DNA of 56,350 nucleotides from Niveispirillum sp. SYP-B3756 (GTDB lineage Bacteria; Pseudomonadota; Alphaproteobacteria; Azospirillales; Azospirillaceae), in the NCBI RefSeq assembly GCF_009495745.1, contig NZ_WIDQ01000022.1:1-56350 (forward strand), written 5' to 3'. Each line of letters starts with the position of its first letter. Position 1 is the first letter of the stretch. Below, piece after piece: positions 16,778 to 25,539 of the stretch. Under the pieces are notes generated by a model, which saw only the letters and a list, made by a program, of their open reading frames with translations, was not told where the DNA came from and made no database searches. The translations under genes and the position numbers were made by a program.

Positions 16778-17842
16778 TCACTCACGCCGCAGGGCGCGAG
16801 CGATGACGCTGGATGAAATCCGATCCCGCACCAATTCCGGCGCCCCGTTCAGGATATCGCTCATCAAGGCGCGTTTGAGGAACAGGTGGCAGTCGAACTC
16901 CCAGGTGAAGCCGATACCACCATGCATCTGCACGCTGTCCTCGGTGATGGCATGGAAGGCATCCGTCGCCAACAGGCGGGCCTGCGCCGCCAGGTCGCTC
17001 CAGGCACCGTCCCGCAGGGCATAGGCCTGGCTCGCATGGACGGCCAGTGCGCGTGCCAGCTCAAGGGTAACCTTGTGATCGGCGGCCCGGTGCTTCAGCG
17101 CCTGGAACGAGCCGATCGGACGGCCGAACTGCTGGCGGGTGCCCATATAGGTGACCGTCTCATCCAGCGACCGACGGGCAGCACCCAAGCTATCCCAGGC
17201 CATCGCCAGATCCTTATGGGCACGGACCAGCGGAATAGCGACCCCACCGGTCACCTGGAGCCGCTCGCAGGGGGCGTCATGGAGCGCCAGTTCCGCAAAG
17301 CTGCGGCTGCGATCCCAGGTCTCGACCGGCGTGGCCGTGACCCCCTCGCGCCCCAGATCGACAATGCCGCAGCTTTCCTCGGCGGCCGTCGGCAGCAGCA
17401 ACAGATGGGTGGCGGCCAGCCCGCCCTCCAAAAGCGGAAAGGTCGTATCAATACGGGGCCCGAGCGATCCGCATTCGGCGACCACGATATGGGCACTACC
17501 CTCTATCAGCCTGTCGCGCAGGGCGGCACCGGCGACGCTGTCGTCAAGCGATATGACATCAAGGGCGGCCATTGTATCGGCCAGGGTGGCCGGCGCCAGG
17601 GCGCGGCCCATCTCCTCATAGATCGGCGCCAATGCGGTGAAGCTCTGGCCCAGCCCGCCCAATTCCTCTGGCGCTGTCAGCAGATGCCATCCCAGTTCCA
17701 CCATGTCGCGGACAAGAGCGCGGCCATCTGCCTCCCCCTCCCCCCAAGGCGCCCGGCGGTCAACCTTGTCCGTCAGCAACCGGCGCGCGGCATCGCGGAG
17801 TTCTTCCTGATCAATTGTATTCATAGCATCTACCCCGCTCAT
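16778..17842 (-). CDS. Acyl-CoA dehydrogenase, small subunit of second pair
   Basis: Protein of 354 residues. The FAD-contact segment RQQFGRPIGSFQALKHRAAD and the C-terminal SVQMHGGIGFTWEFDCHLFL are clear, while the mid-domain TEPxAGSD motif is missing, as in the other small ACAD of this window. The ATG at 17842 overlaps the stop of the upstream large ACAD gene in an ATGA; the longer frame extending to 17956 lies inside that gene and is rejected. It probably forms a heteromeric dehydrogenase with 17839-19029. Confidence 0.9.
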   Translation of the reverse strand: MSGVDAMNTIDQEELRDAARRLLTDKVDRRAPWGEGEADGRALVRDMVELGWHLLTAPEELGGLGQSFTALAPIYEEMGRALAPATLADTMAALDVISLDDSVAGAALRDRLIEGSAHIVVAECGSLGPRIDTTFPLLEGGLAATHLLLLPTAAEESCGIVDLGREGVTATPVETWDRSRSFAELALHDAPCERLQVTGGVAIPLVRAHKDLAMAWDSLGAARRSLDETVTYMGTRQQFGRPIGSFQALKHRAADHKVTLELARALAVHASQAYALRDGAWSDLAAQARLLATDAFHAITEDSVQMHGGIGFTWEFDCHLFLKRALMSDILNGAPELVRDRISSSVIARALRRE

Positions 17843-19029
17843 GCGAGCTTCTCCCGCGGCATCATCAGGACCCGTTCGGAGACGATGTTGCGCTGGATCT
17901 CGTTGCTGCCGCCGGCGATGTTGTATTGGTAGCTGTTCATGAAATCGAACATCCAATTGCCCGTTTCATAACCAGCACCCAGGACGTACCGGGTGTCCCG
18001 CTGAGCGGCCATGCCGCGCAGCCGCAGGCCGAGCGCGGTGAAATCCCGCGACAGGCGGGCATAGGCCAGCTTGATGATCGAGGCATCGCCCACAGCCTCC
18101 CGCCCAGCCATCCGGTTGGCCATCAGCGTGGCGATCATGGCGCGCAGCGCCTCGATCCGGGACGCGATATCAACGACACGGCGGCGCACCTCGACATCCA
18201 GGCGGTCAATTTCGTGCCCGTTCGCCGTTGCCGCTTCCACCAACCGCCAGAGCGACAGGGCCAGCCGCTCGGTCAGTTCCACCAGAGTCAGCCCGCGTTC
18301 CGATGACAAGGTGACCTGGGCCACCTTCCAGCCCTCGTTCTCTTCACCGACCCGGTTCTCAACGGGGATTTCGACCTCATCCAGGAAGATTTCGGCGAAT
18401 TCCTCATCCCCGGTGATCTGCTTGATCGGTCGGGCCTGCACACCCTTGGACTTCATGTCCATCAGCAGGAAGGTGATGCCGACCTGCTTGGGACCACTGT
18501 TATCGGTGCGCACCAGCAACAGGCACTGGTCGGCAAACTGGCCCAGCGTGGACCAGATCTTCTGTCCTGACACGATATAGCGGTCGCCCTTGCGCTCCGC
18601 CCGGGTGCGCAGGGAGGCCAGATCGGAACCGGCATTGGGCTCCGAAAAGCCCTGGCACCAGATTTCGCCCTTCAGGATCGCCGGCAGGTGCCGGGCACGT
18701 TGTTCAGGCGTACCGCATTCCATCAGCGTCATGGCCGCATGATAAAGCGAGACGAAGAACAAGCTCATGCGGGGCGCATCGGCCCGCGCAATCTCTTCGA
18801 ATATCGCCACCTGCTCGGCCAGAGACCGGCCGCCGCCGGGCCATTCGGGTGCCCAATGCGGGGTGGCATAGCCACCTTTAACAAGCCGGGAGAGCCATTC
18901 GCGCTGCGAGGCGAGGAACCCTTCAATATTGTCGCCCGCCTGCTGCGTCCGCCAATCCTTCGGCACATTCTCGGCCAGCCACGCGCGCAGTTCCACCCGC
19001 AGGTCGGTCACTTTCCGATCTTCACGCAT
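17839..19029 (-). CDS. Acyl-CoA dehydrogenase, large subunit of second pair
   Basis: Protein of 396 residues with complete ACAD motifs: QGFSEPNAGSDLASLRTRAE, then GQKIWSTLGQFADQCLLLVR, and at the C-terminus SYQYNIAGGSNEIQRNIVSE. The ATG at 19029 follows GGGAGG by six bases; a TTG at 19050 is less likely. It oxidises an acyl-CoA with ETF as acceptor. It sits in a minus-strand operon with an OYE reductase, thiolase, SDR, crotonase and the small ACAD, which together make a complete beta-oxidation set. Confidence 0.92.
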   Translation of the reverse strand: MREDRKVTDLRVELRAWLAENVPKDWRTQQAGDNIEGFLASQREWLSRLVKGGYATPHWAPEWPGGGRSLAEQVAIFEEIARADAPRMSLFFVSLYHAAMTLMECGTPEQRARHLPAILKGEIWCQGFSEPNAGSDLASLRTRAERKGDRYIVSGQKIWSTLGQFADQCLLLVRTDNSGPKQVGITFLLMDMKSKGVQARPIKQITGDEEFAEIFLDEVEIPVENRVGEENEGWKVAQVTLSSERGLTLVELTERLALSLWRLVEAATANGHEIDRLDVEVRRRVVDIASRIEALRAMIATLMANRMAGREAVGDASIIKLAYARLSRDFTALGLRLRGMAAQRDTRYVLGAGYETGNWMFDFMNSYQYNIAGGSNEIQRNIVSERVLMMPREKLA

Positions 19030-19046
19030 TCCATGCCTCCCGCTGT

Positions 19047-19847
19047 TCAAGTACCGGTGAAAACCGGTGTGCGCTTATCGAAGAAGGCATCGACGGCCTC
19101 GTGGTGATCGCGGGTGGCATGGCACAGGGCCTGGGCTGCCGCCGACGCTTCCAACACCGCCGACAGGCTGGCCATCCGGCCCTCGCGGATCAGGCGCTTG
19201 GTCATGCGCACCGCGTGCGGCGGATTGGCGGCAATACGGCCGGCCAGAGCCCGCACCTCCGCCATCAACTCGCCCGCCGGCACGACGCGGGAGACAAGGC
19301 CACAGGCCAGGGCTTCCCGCGCATCCAGCATATCACCGGTGAAGGCCATCTCACTGGCCTTGGAGAAGCCGACAATGCGCGGCAGCAGCCAGGCGCCGCC
19401 GTCGCCCGGCACGATGCCCAACTTGACGAAGCTCTCGGCGAACTTCGCATTCTCCGCCGCGATACGGATGTCACACATGCAGGCAAGATCGCAGCCCGCC
19501 CCAATCGCCGGACCATTGACGGCCGCGATGACCGGCACCTCGATAGCCTCGAACAGCAGCGGCAACCGCTGGATGCCATTGCGATAATTGCGGCGGGTGT
19601 TGGCCGCCACCGGATCGTTCAGGCCGCCGCCAGCGCGCATGGCATTCAGATTGCCGCCCGTGGAGAAGGCGGTGCCGGCCCCCGTCAGGATCACGACCCG
19701 GACATTGAGGTCATGGTCCGCCGCCTCGATGGCGGCGCACAGGGCATCAATGGTCGGCTGATCGGAGATGGGGTTGCGCAATCCCGGCTGATTGAGGGTC
19801 AGGGTGACGATGCCACCCTCCTCCTCGCGCAGGATCAGGTCGTTCAT
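19047..19847 (-). CDS. Enoyl-CoA hydratase/isomerase (crotonase)
   Basis: Crotonase-fold protein of 266 residues. The first oxyanion segment is FSTGGNLNAM, with Asn in place of the usual Asp, and the second is NGPAIGAGCDLACMCDIRIA, with Asp at the first catalytic Glu position. The later acid is Asp in GIVPGDGGAWLLPR, as in isomerase-like crotonases. Its start overlaps the stop of the upstream SDR gene by four bases, so the two are probably co-translated. It is the hydratase or isomerase of the operon that ends with the second ACAD pair. Confidence 0.9.
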   Translation of the reverse strand: MNDLILREEEGGIVTLTLNQPGLRNPISDQPTIDALCAAIEAADHDLNVRVVILTGAGTAFSTGGNLNAMRAGGGLNDPVAANTRRNYRNGIQRLPLLFEAIEVPVIAAVNGPAIGAGCDLACMCDIRIAAENAKFAESFVKLGIVPGDGGAWLLPRIVGFSKASEMAFTGDMLDAREALACGLVSRVVPAGELMAEVRALAGRIAANPPHAVRMTKRLIREGRMASLSAVLEASAAAQALCHATRDHHEAVDAFFDKRTPVFTGT

Positions 19848-20608
19848 CGCGGGGGCATCCGGATGGCACCATCCAGGCGGATGGTCTCGCCGTTCAGCAT
19901 CGGGTTTTCGATGATCTGGGTCGCCAACATGGCGAATTCCTCCGGCCGGCCGAGACGGCGGGGATGCGGCACGGCAGAGGCCAGGGAGGCCCGCACCTCT
20001 TCCGACACCCGGGCCAGGATGGGCGTATCGAAGGTTCCCGGCGCGATGGTGCAGACGCGGATCTGCCGCCCCGCCAGATCGCGGGCCGCAACGATGGTCA
20101 TACCGACAATGCCCGCCTTGGCGGACGCATAGGGGATCTGGCCGATCTGTCCTTCAAAGGCGGCGACCGACGCCGTCATGATCACCACCCCGCGCTCGCC
20201 ATCCACCAGCTCGGCCTTGGCCATGCGGGCGGCCCCCAGGCGCAAGACATTGAAGCTGCCCACCAGATTGACGCGGACCACCATCTCGTAATGTTCCAGG
20301 GAGCCTGGATTACCCTCCTTGTCGACCACCCGGATCGGGCCGCCGCGGCCGGCGCAATGCACCACGGCCCGCAAAGGGCCCATTTCCTCGGCCGCGTCGA
20401 ACACGGCATTCATCTGGTCCGTGTTCGTCACATCGGCCGCGACAAAACGGGTGCCGCCACCGATCTCCCCGGCCACGACCTCGCCATTGGACGCCGGCAG
20501 GTCGGCGATTACCACCTTGGCACCCTGCGCCACCAGCCGCTCGGCGGTGGCACGGCCCAATCCCGACGCGCCACCGGTGACAACAGCGACAATTCCTTCG
20601 ACATTCAT
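19844..20608 (-). CDS. Short-chain dehydrogenase, 3-hydroxyacyl-CoA dehydrogenase type (HSD10-like)
   Basis: SDR of 254 residues. The cofactor motif is TGGASGLG near the start, the active site has MTASVAAFEGQIGQIPYASA followed by K (catalytic Ser, Tyr and Lys), and the C-terminus reads MLNGETIRLDGAIRMPPR. These features match type-2 3-hydroxyacyl-CoA dehydrogenase / 17beta-HSD10 proteins. It should oxidise a 3-hydroxyacyl-CoA, or a hydroxysteroid-like ring alcohol, with NAD. The ATG at 20608 was chosen because it starts directly before the Rossmann strand; the frame extends further to 20671. It lies between the thiolase and crotonase genes. Confidence 0.9.
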   Translation of the reverse strand: MNVEGIVAVVTGGASGLGRATAERLVAQGAKVVIADLPASNGEVVAGEIGGGTRFVAADVTNTDQMNAVFDAAEEMGPLRAVVHCAGRGGPIRVVDKEGNPGSLEHYEMVVRVNLVGSFNVLRLGAARMAKAELVDGERGVVIMTASVAAFEGQIGQIPYASAKAGIVGMTIVAARDLAGRQIRVCTIAPGTFDTPILARVSEEVRASLASAVPHPRRLGRPEEFAMLATQIIENPMLNGETIRLDGAIRMPPR

Positions 20609-20622
20609 GATGTTATTCCCGT

Positions 20623-21801
20623 TCAGAGACGTTCGATGATCGTGGCATTGGCCTGACCGCCGGCCTCGCACATGGTCTGCAGACCAAAGCGTCCGCCGCT
20701 CTCCTCCAGCCCATGAAGCAAGGCCGACATCAGGCGCGTGCCCGAAGCACCCAGCGGGTGACCCAGGGCGATGGCGCCGCCACGGGGGTTGAGCCGGTCC
20801 GGATCGGCCTTGATGTCCTTCAACCAGGCCAGGGGGACGGGCGCGAAGGCTTCGTTGACCTCGAACTGATCGATATCGCCGACAGCCAGGCCCGCCTTGC
20901 GCAATATCCGCTGCGTCGCGGGGATCGGGGCGGTCAGCATCAGCAGCGGATCGTCAGCAATGACGTCAAAGGCCACGAAACGGGCGCGCGGGCGCAGACC
21001 CAGACGGGTCGCCGTGGCCTCGGACATGATCAGCGCCGCCGATGCGCCGTCGGTAATCTGCGATGAGTTGCCGGCCGTGATGCTCCAGCGGATTTCCGGG
21101 AAGCGTTCGGACAATTGCTCATTCCGGAACGACACCTCCAGTTGGGCCAGACCTTCCGGCGTGGTGGTGGGCCGGATGGTTTCATCCTGGCTGACCAGGG
21201 CGGCGGGCGTCTGGATGGGGATGATCTCGCGGGCCAGCAGACCCGCTTGCCGGGCCTTGTCCGCCAGACGGTGCGAACGCGCCGAATAGGCATCCAGTTC
21301 CACGCGGCTGATATTCCAGCGCGCCGCGATCAGCTCGGCCGAGATGCCCTGCCCGACCATGCCGGGATAGCGTTGTTCGAAGGCGACGCCGTGCGGGTCC
21401 TTGCCCATCCGGGCACTGCCCATGGGCACGCGGCTCATGGATTCAATACCGCCGGCGATCACGACATCATAGGCGCCAGCCTTGATACCCTGGGCCGCGA
21501 AATGGACCGCCTGCTGGCTGGACCCGCAGCGCCGCTCCACCATCGTGCAGGGGACGTGCTGCGGATATCCGGCTGCCAGCCAAGCGGTGCGCCCGACGGG
21601 TACCGCCTGCTCGCCGGCCTGGCTGACGCAGCCCATGATCAGATCGTCGACAATGCCAGGGTCCAGCTTGTTTCGCTCAACCAGCCCCACCAGCACCTGC
21701 ATCAGCAGATCGGCCGGATGAACCTCGGAGAGCGCTCCGCCAGGCTTCCCGCGCCCCATCGGCGAGCGGACGATGTCAACGATAACAGGCGTGTTCTGCA
21801 T
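20623..21801 (-). CDS. Acetyl-CoA acetyltransferase / 3-ketoacyl-CoA thiolase
   Basis: Thiolase of 392 residues. The nucleophilic Cys92 lies in VERRCGSSQQAVHFAAQG; the late motifs are EVNEAFAPV, GHPLGASGTR (His) and TMCEAGGQANATI (second Cys). It resembles the FadA5/FadA6-type thiolases of steroid degradation in the RRCGSSQQA context. It cleaves a 3-ketoacyl-CoA to acetyl-CoA or propionyl-CoA and a shortened acyl-CoA. The ATG at 21801 follows AGGA by eight bases; an upstream in-frame start at 21822 exists. It lies in the same operon as the OYE reductase gene, 58 bases upstream. Confidence 0.93.
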   Translation of the reverse strand: MQNTPVIVDIVRSPMGRGKPGGALSEVHPADLLMQVLVGLVERNKLDPGIVDDLIMGCVSQAGEQAVPVGRTAWLAAGYPQHVPCTMVERRCGSSQQAVHFAAQGIKAGAYDVVIAGGIESMSRVPMGSARMGKDPHGVAFEQRYPGMVGQGISAELIAARWNISRVELDAYSARSHRLADKARQAGLLAREIIPIQTPAALVSQDETIRPTTTPEGLAQLEVSFRNEQLSERFPEIRWSITAGNSSQITDGASAALIMSEATATRLGLRPRARFVAFDVIADDPLLMLTAPIPATQRILRKAGLAVGDIDQFEVNEAFAPVPLAWLKDIKADPDRLNPRGGAIALGHPLGASGTRLMSALLHGLEESGGRFGLQTMCEAGGQANATIIERL

Positions 21802-21859
21802 GGAAGAGATCCTGATGGTCAAAGTAGGGGAATTGCGGGATCGCTGGCGTTTGCACGGG

Positions 21860-23020
21860 TCAGGCCAACGTCTTCACGTCCTGCTGGTCATAGGGGCGGG
21901 GCAGTTGGCCGCTGCGGAACTTGTTGCCCCATGCGGGGTCGCCGATCATGGCGCGGCCCACCGCGACCAGATCGAACTCCTTGTTCGCAAAACGCTGCAG
22001 CAGCGGCGTATAGTCGATGGCAGCGACGTCGGACGTGCCCTTGTCGTACATGCCCTGGCTGGCACCGATACCGCCCACCGCCACCGACATCTTGCCGGTC
22101 ACCCGGCGGGCCCATCCGGCCAGATTCATCGGTGAACCATCGAAGGCGGCACGGTTATAGTAGCGTACGCTGGCGTCGAACACATCGACACCGGCATCGG
22201 CCAGCGGCATCAGCACTTCGGCCAGTTCCGCCGGGTTGTCCGCCAGCGTCGCGCGGAAATCCTGCTGCTTCCACTGGGAAAACCGGAAGAAGATCGGCAG
22301 GTCATCGCCCACGGCCGCCCGGATCCGCCGCACGATCTCGGCGGGAAAGGCGCTGCGTCGCGTCCGGTCACCGCCCCAGCGGTCGTCGCGGCGGTTGGTC
22401 TGTTCCCACAGGAAATTGTCCAGCAGATAGCCGTGCCCGCCATGCAGGGCGATGCCGTCGAACCCGACCGCGGCGGCATTGCGGGCACAGCGGACGAATG
22501 CCTCGATGACCTCTTCGATCTCGGCCTCGGTCATCGGCTCACCGATCACGGGATCGGCCGGGATGCTTTGGGGATCAATGGAGGTCATGCCCAGCGGCCC
22601 CCAGATGCCCGACGGGCTGAGCGTCGGCGCCGACGGATAAGGACCGGTCCCACGCTTGCGCATGACACCTTGATGCCAAAGCTGTGGAATGATCCGCCCG
22701 CCGACGGCGTGAACCTCATCGACAACATGGCGCCAGCCGGCCAGCGACGCCTCTCCGGCCAGGAAGGGAACGTTGCATTCCTGCAGGCCGGCATCCCCCA
22801 GGGCCGACGGATGATCGACCGCCACCCCTTCGGTCAGGATCAGCCCGGCGCCACCTTCCGCGCGGCGGCGGTAATAGGTGGCGACACCGTCATGGGGAAC
22901 GCCGTCGGGACAGAAGCCCCGCGTCATCGGCGCCATGACGATCCGGTTGCTGATGGTCAGACCACGCAGGGTCAAGGGCTCGAACAGCAGTTCGCGTGAC
23001 AAGCTGTTATCGTTCGTCAT
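21860..23020 (-). CDS. NADH:flavin oxidoreductase, old yellow enzyme family
   Basis: FMN TIM-barrel protein of 386 residues. It has ISNRIVMAPMTRGF at the N-terminus, GRIIPQLWHQG, the substrate-binding LHGGHGYLLDNFLWEQTNRR and the FMN-phosphate loop near VAVGRAMIGDPAWG. There is no FeS cluster or second flavin domain, so it is a simple ene-reductase. It probably reduces an alpha,beta-unsaturated ketone or a dienoyl-CoA. It is the first gene of the operon running down to 16778, and an inverted repeat at 23086 lies in its promoter region. Confidence 0.92.
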   Translation of the reverse strand: MTNDNSLSRELLFEPLTLRGLTISNRIVMAPMTRGFCPDGVPHDGVATYYRRRAEGGAGLILTEGVAVDHPSALGDAGLQECNVPFLAGEASLAGWRHVVDEVHAVGGRIIPQLWHQGVMRKRGTGPYPSAPTLSPSGIWGPLGMTSIDPQSIPADPVIGEPMTEAEIEEVIEAFVRCARNAAAVGFDGIALHGGHGYLLDNFLWEQTNRRDDRWGGDRTRRSAFPAEIVRRIRAAVGDDLPIFFRFSQWKQQDFRATLADNPAELAEVLMPLADAGVDVFDASVRYYNRAAFDGSPMNLAGWARRVTGKMSVAVGGIGASQGMYDKGTSDVAAIDYTPLLQRFANKEFDLVAVGRAMIGDPAWGNKFRSGQLPRPYDQQDVKTLA

Positions 23021-23085
23021 GATATCCGTTTCAGCCGGTCGAGTTTCGATGAGACGACGGCGCTAAACCACCTTCTGATTTGAAT

Positions 23086-23103
23086 TTGCTCTATTTTGAG
23101 CAA
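23086..23103. promoter_or_regulatory. Dyad TTGCTC-N6-GAGCAA upstream of the OYE operon
   Basis: A perfect 6-base inverted repeat with a 6-base AT-rich spacer lies in a local AT-rich patch 66-83 bases upstream of the OYE start codon. The position and symmetry fit an operator for a dimeric regulator. No second copy was noticed elsewhere by eye. The other sequence between 23021 and 23192 shows no gene. Confidence 0.4.
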
Positions 23104-23192
23104 GGCGCCAGTACTCCCGGCAGTCAGGCAATCGACCTTGCGATCAGGGGCAAGAACAAAGGGGATAAGGGTCGCAAACGCCGCTGATCAGC

Positions 23193-24746
23193 TCAATTGA
23201 CGCGCCGTTCCAGCCCTTGCCAGAAGGGTTCCCGCAAGACGCGGCGCAGGATTTTGTTGCCGGCGTTGCGCGGCAGGGCGTCGACGATCGTCAGTTGCTT
23301 CGGCACCTTGAAGCGGGCAATTCTGCCATCGGCCCAGGCCGCGATGGACGCCAGCGTCGGCGTGCAGCCGGGGCGTGGCACCACGACGGCCATCACCTCC
23401 TCACCCCATTTTGCGGATGGCACACCGATGATGGCCACATCCGCAATTTCCGGGTGTCCATAGAGGACGTTCTCGACCTCCGCCGGATAGACATTCTCGC
23501 CACCGGAGACGATCATGTCCTTGGCCCGGTCCAGCACATAGAGATAGCCATCCCTATCCAGCCGGCCGATATCGCCGGTGCGCAACCAGCCGCCTTGCAT
23601 CATGACCTCGGCATTGGCATCGGGCCGCCGCCAGTATCCCGGCATCACGGCCGCCGACCGCACCACGATCTCCCCGATCTCCTCCGGCGGCAGCAACGCG
23701 CCGCCGCTGTCCATGATCGCCACTTCTGCACCGGGCATGGCACGTCCGGCCGAGCGCAAACGGCTGGTCGCGCCTGACCTGTGGTCGTCCGGGTCCAGCG
23801 CCACCACACCGCCGGCGGCTTCGGTCATGCCGTACATCTGGACGAAGTCGCATTTGAACAGGGCCAGGGCGTCGCGCAACTGGCCCTCTGGGATAGGGGA
23901 GGCCCCATAGGTGATGACGCGCAGATGGCTGAAACAGGTCGCCGCCGCCCGGGGATGGTCCATCACCTGCTGCATGGCCGCCGGGGCCAGCAGCATATGG
24001 CTCGCCTTCTCCGTCTCGATCAACCGCAGAACCTGATCCGGGTTGAATTCCCTGGTCAGTACCACCCGTGCCCCGGCATAGAAGCCGAACAGGGCATAGG
24101 CCGTGCCGGCGATATGGGCCACCGGCAGCACACCCAGAACGATGGAGGCGGCGTCGGGAAACCACGAAAGCCCGGCACGATATCCCGGCGCCCGCAGGGC
24201 CAGCAAATTGCGATGGGTAAGCATCGCCCCTTTGGGCCTGCCTGTCGTCCCGGACGTATAGACCTGGAAGATGACGTCGTCCGGTTCGGGCAGTGCCAAG
24301 GAGGGCACCGCCGGCCCTGTTTCCACCGCCAGCAACTCGGCCGGCGGCAGGTTGTTGTCACTGGCCAGCCCGGCCGCGATTTCCGTAAACGCGTCATCTG
24401 TCAGCAGACGGACAGCCCCGGAATCCTGCAGGATGAAGGACCATTCGTCCGCCGCCAGACGCCAGTTGAGCGGCACAAGCACAATCCCGAGCCGGGCCGC
24501 CGCGAAAAGCAGAACGAAATAGAGATCGCTGTTCTTGCCCAGATAGGCAATGCGGTCGTCCCGCCCCAGCCCTTGCGCCGCGAAGCGGCCAGCCAGCGCG
24601 GTGGCGGCCTGCAACAGCCCGGCATAGCTTGTGTCGCGCCCCTCGAAGCGCAGGGCGATGGCATCGGGCTGCCGCGACGCATGGAAGGTCAGGACCTGCC
24701 AGAGGCTGGTCAGCCGATCATGATCAATCCCGTCGCCGTCGCCCAT
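23193..24746 (-). CDS. ATP-dependent acyl-CoA ligase (FadD-type)
   Basis: Protein of 517 residues of the ANL superfamily: YTSGTTGRPKGAMLTHRN loop, QMYGMTEAAGG, RTGDIGRLDRDGYLYVLDRA, KDMIVSGGENVYPAEVE hinge, and the C-terminal Lys in NAGNKILRRVLRE. All catalytic motifs are intact. It should convert a long or cyclic carboxylic acid to its CoA ester. The start lies four bases from the stop of the crotonase gene, with GGGAG upstream. It is the last gene of a three-gene unit (ACAD, crotonase, ligase). Confidence 0.93.
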   Translation of the reverse strand: MGDGDGIDHDRLTSLWQVLTFHASRQPDAIALRFEGRDTSYAGLLQAATALAGRFAAQGLGRDDRIAYLGKNSDLYFVLLFAAARLGIVLVPLNWRLAADEWSFILQDSGAVRLLTDDAFTEIAAGLASDNNLPPAELLAVETGPAVPSLALPEPDDVIFQVYTSGTTGRPKGAMLTHRNLLALRAPGYRAGLSWFPDAASIVLGVLPVAHIAGTAYALFGFYAGARVVLTREFNPDQVLRLIETEKASHMLLAPAAMQQVMDHPRAAATCFSHLRVITYGASPIPEGQLRDALALFKCDFVQMYGMTEAAGGVVALDPDDHRSGATSRLRSAGRAMPGAEVAIMDSGGALLPPEEIGEIVVRSAAVMPGYWRRPDANAEVMMQGGWLRTGDIGRLDRDGYLYVLDRAKDMIVSGGENVYPAEVENVLYGHPEIADVAIIGVPSAKWGEEVMAVVVPRPGCTPTLASIAAWADGRIARFKVPKQLTIVDALPRNAGNKILRRVLREPFWQGLERRVN

Positions 24747-24749
24747 CGC

Positions 24750-25508
24750 CTATCTCCCGCGCCAGACCGGTGCGCGCTTCTCGGCGAAGGCGGCGGCCCC
24801 CTCGCGCGCATCTTCCGACGCGAAGACGGGAGCCGTCAGCGCAAACTGGCGCTCGAACATCTCCGCTTCCGGCCATTCCAGGCTCTCATGCAGCACCTGA
24901 CGGCTGACCGCCACGGCCATGGGGCCATTGCCGGCGATGATCCGCGCCATGGCGATGGCTGCCGTCAAAGCCTCCCCCGTGGGCACGATCCGGTTGACCA
25001 GGCCATGGGTCGCCAGGACCGAAACCGGCATGATCTCGCCGGTCAGCACCAGTTCCGACGCGATCTTGATCGGCAATTGCCGGGGAAGGCGCACCAGTCC
25101 ACCGGCATTGGCCACCAGACCCCGTTTCACCTCGGTCAGGCCGAAGCGGGCGCCCTCCCCGGCGATGACGATATCGCAGGCCAGGGTGATCTCGAAGCCA
25201 CCGGCAAGGGCGAACCCTTCCACGGCCGCGATGAACGGCTTGGCCAGTTTCGCCTGAGTAACGCCGGCGAAGCCGGTTCCCGGCAGACGGACCACTTCCT
25301 TGCGCAGGAAGGCTTTCAGATCCATGCCCGCACAGAAATTGCCCCCGGCGCCGGTGATGACCGCCACCCGGATATCCTCATCCTCGTTGACGCGGCAGAC
25401 CGCATCATTGACGGCCAGGGCCGTTTCGCCATCAATGGCGTTGCGCGCCTCCGGACGGTTCACCGTGATGACGGCCACGCCGTCATTCAGCTCGAAATCT
25501 ACTGCCAT
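24750..25508 (-). CDS. Enoyl-CoA hydratase
   Basis: Crotonase of 252 residues and the only one in this window with both classical hydratase glutamates: Glu106 in LAGGFEITLACDI and Glu126 in FGLTEVKRG. The oxyanion segment is NFCAGMDLKAF. It is therefore the best candidate for a true syn-hydratase of 2-enoyl-CoAs, similar to EchA19-type proteins of steroid clusters. It lies between an ACAD gene and an acyl-CoA ligase gene, consistent with side-chain activation, dehydrogenation and hydration. Confidence 0.93.
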   Translation of the reverse strand: MAVDFELNDGVAVITVNRPEARNAIDGETALAVNDAVCRVNEDEDIRVAVITGAGGNFCAGMDLKAFLRKEVVRLPGTGFAGVTQAKLAKPFIAAVEGFALAGGFEITLACDIVIAGEGARFGLTEVKRGLVANAGGLVRLPRQLPIKIASELVLTGEIMPVSVLATHGLVNRIVPTGEALTAAIAMARIIAGNGPMAVAVSRQVLHESLEWPEAEMFERQFALTAPVFASEDAREGAAAFAEKRAPVWRGR

Positions 25509-25539
25509 TTTGCGTTTCCGGTTTGAAGTTCGTTCGGGT

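Noticed and set aside
23781-25526. 581-codon plus-strand open frame opposite the ligase and crotonase genes
   Set aside because: It spans two minus-strand genes with intact motifs and contains no recognisable domain.
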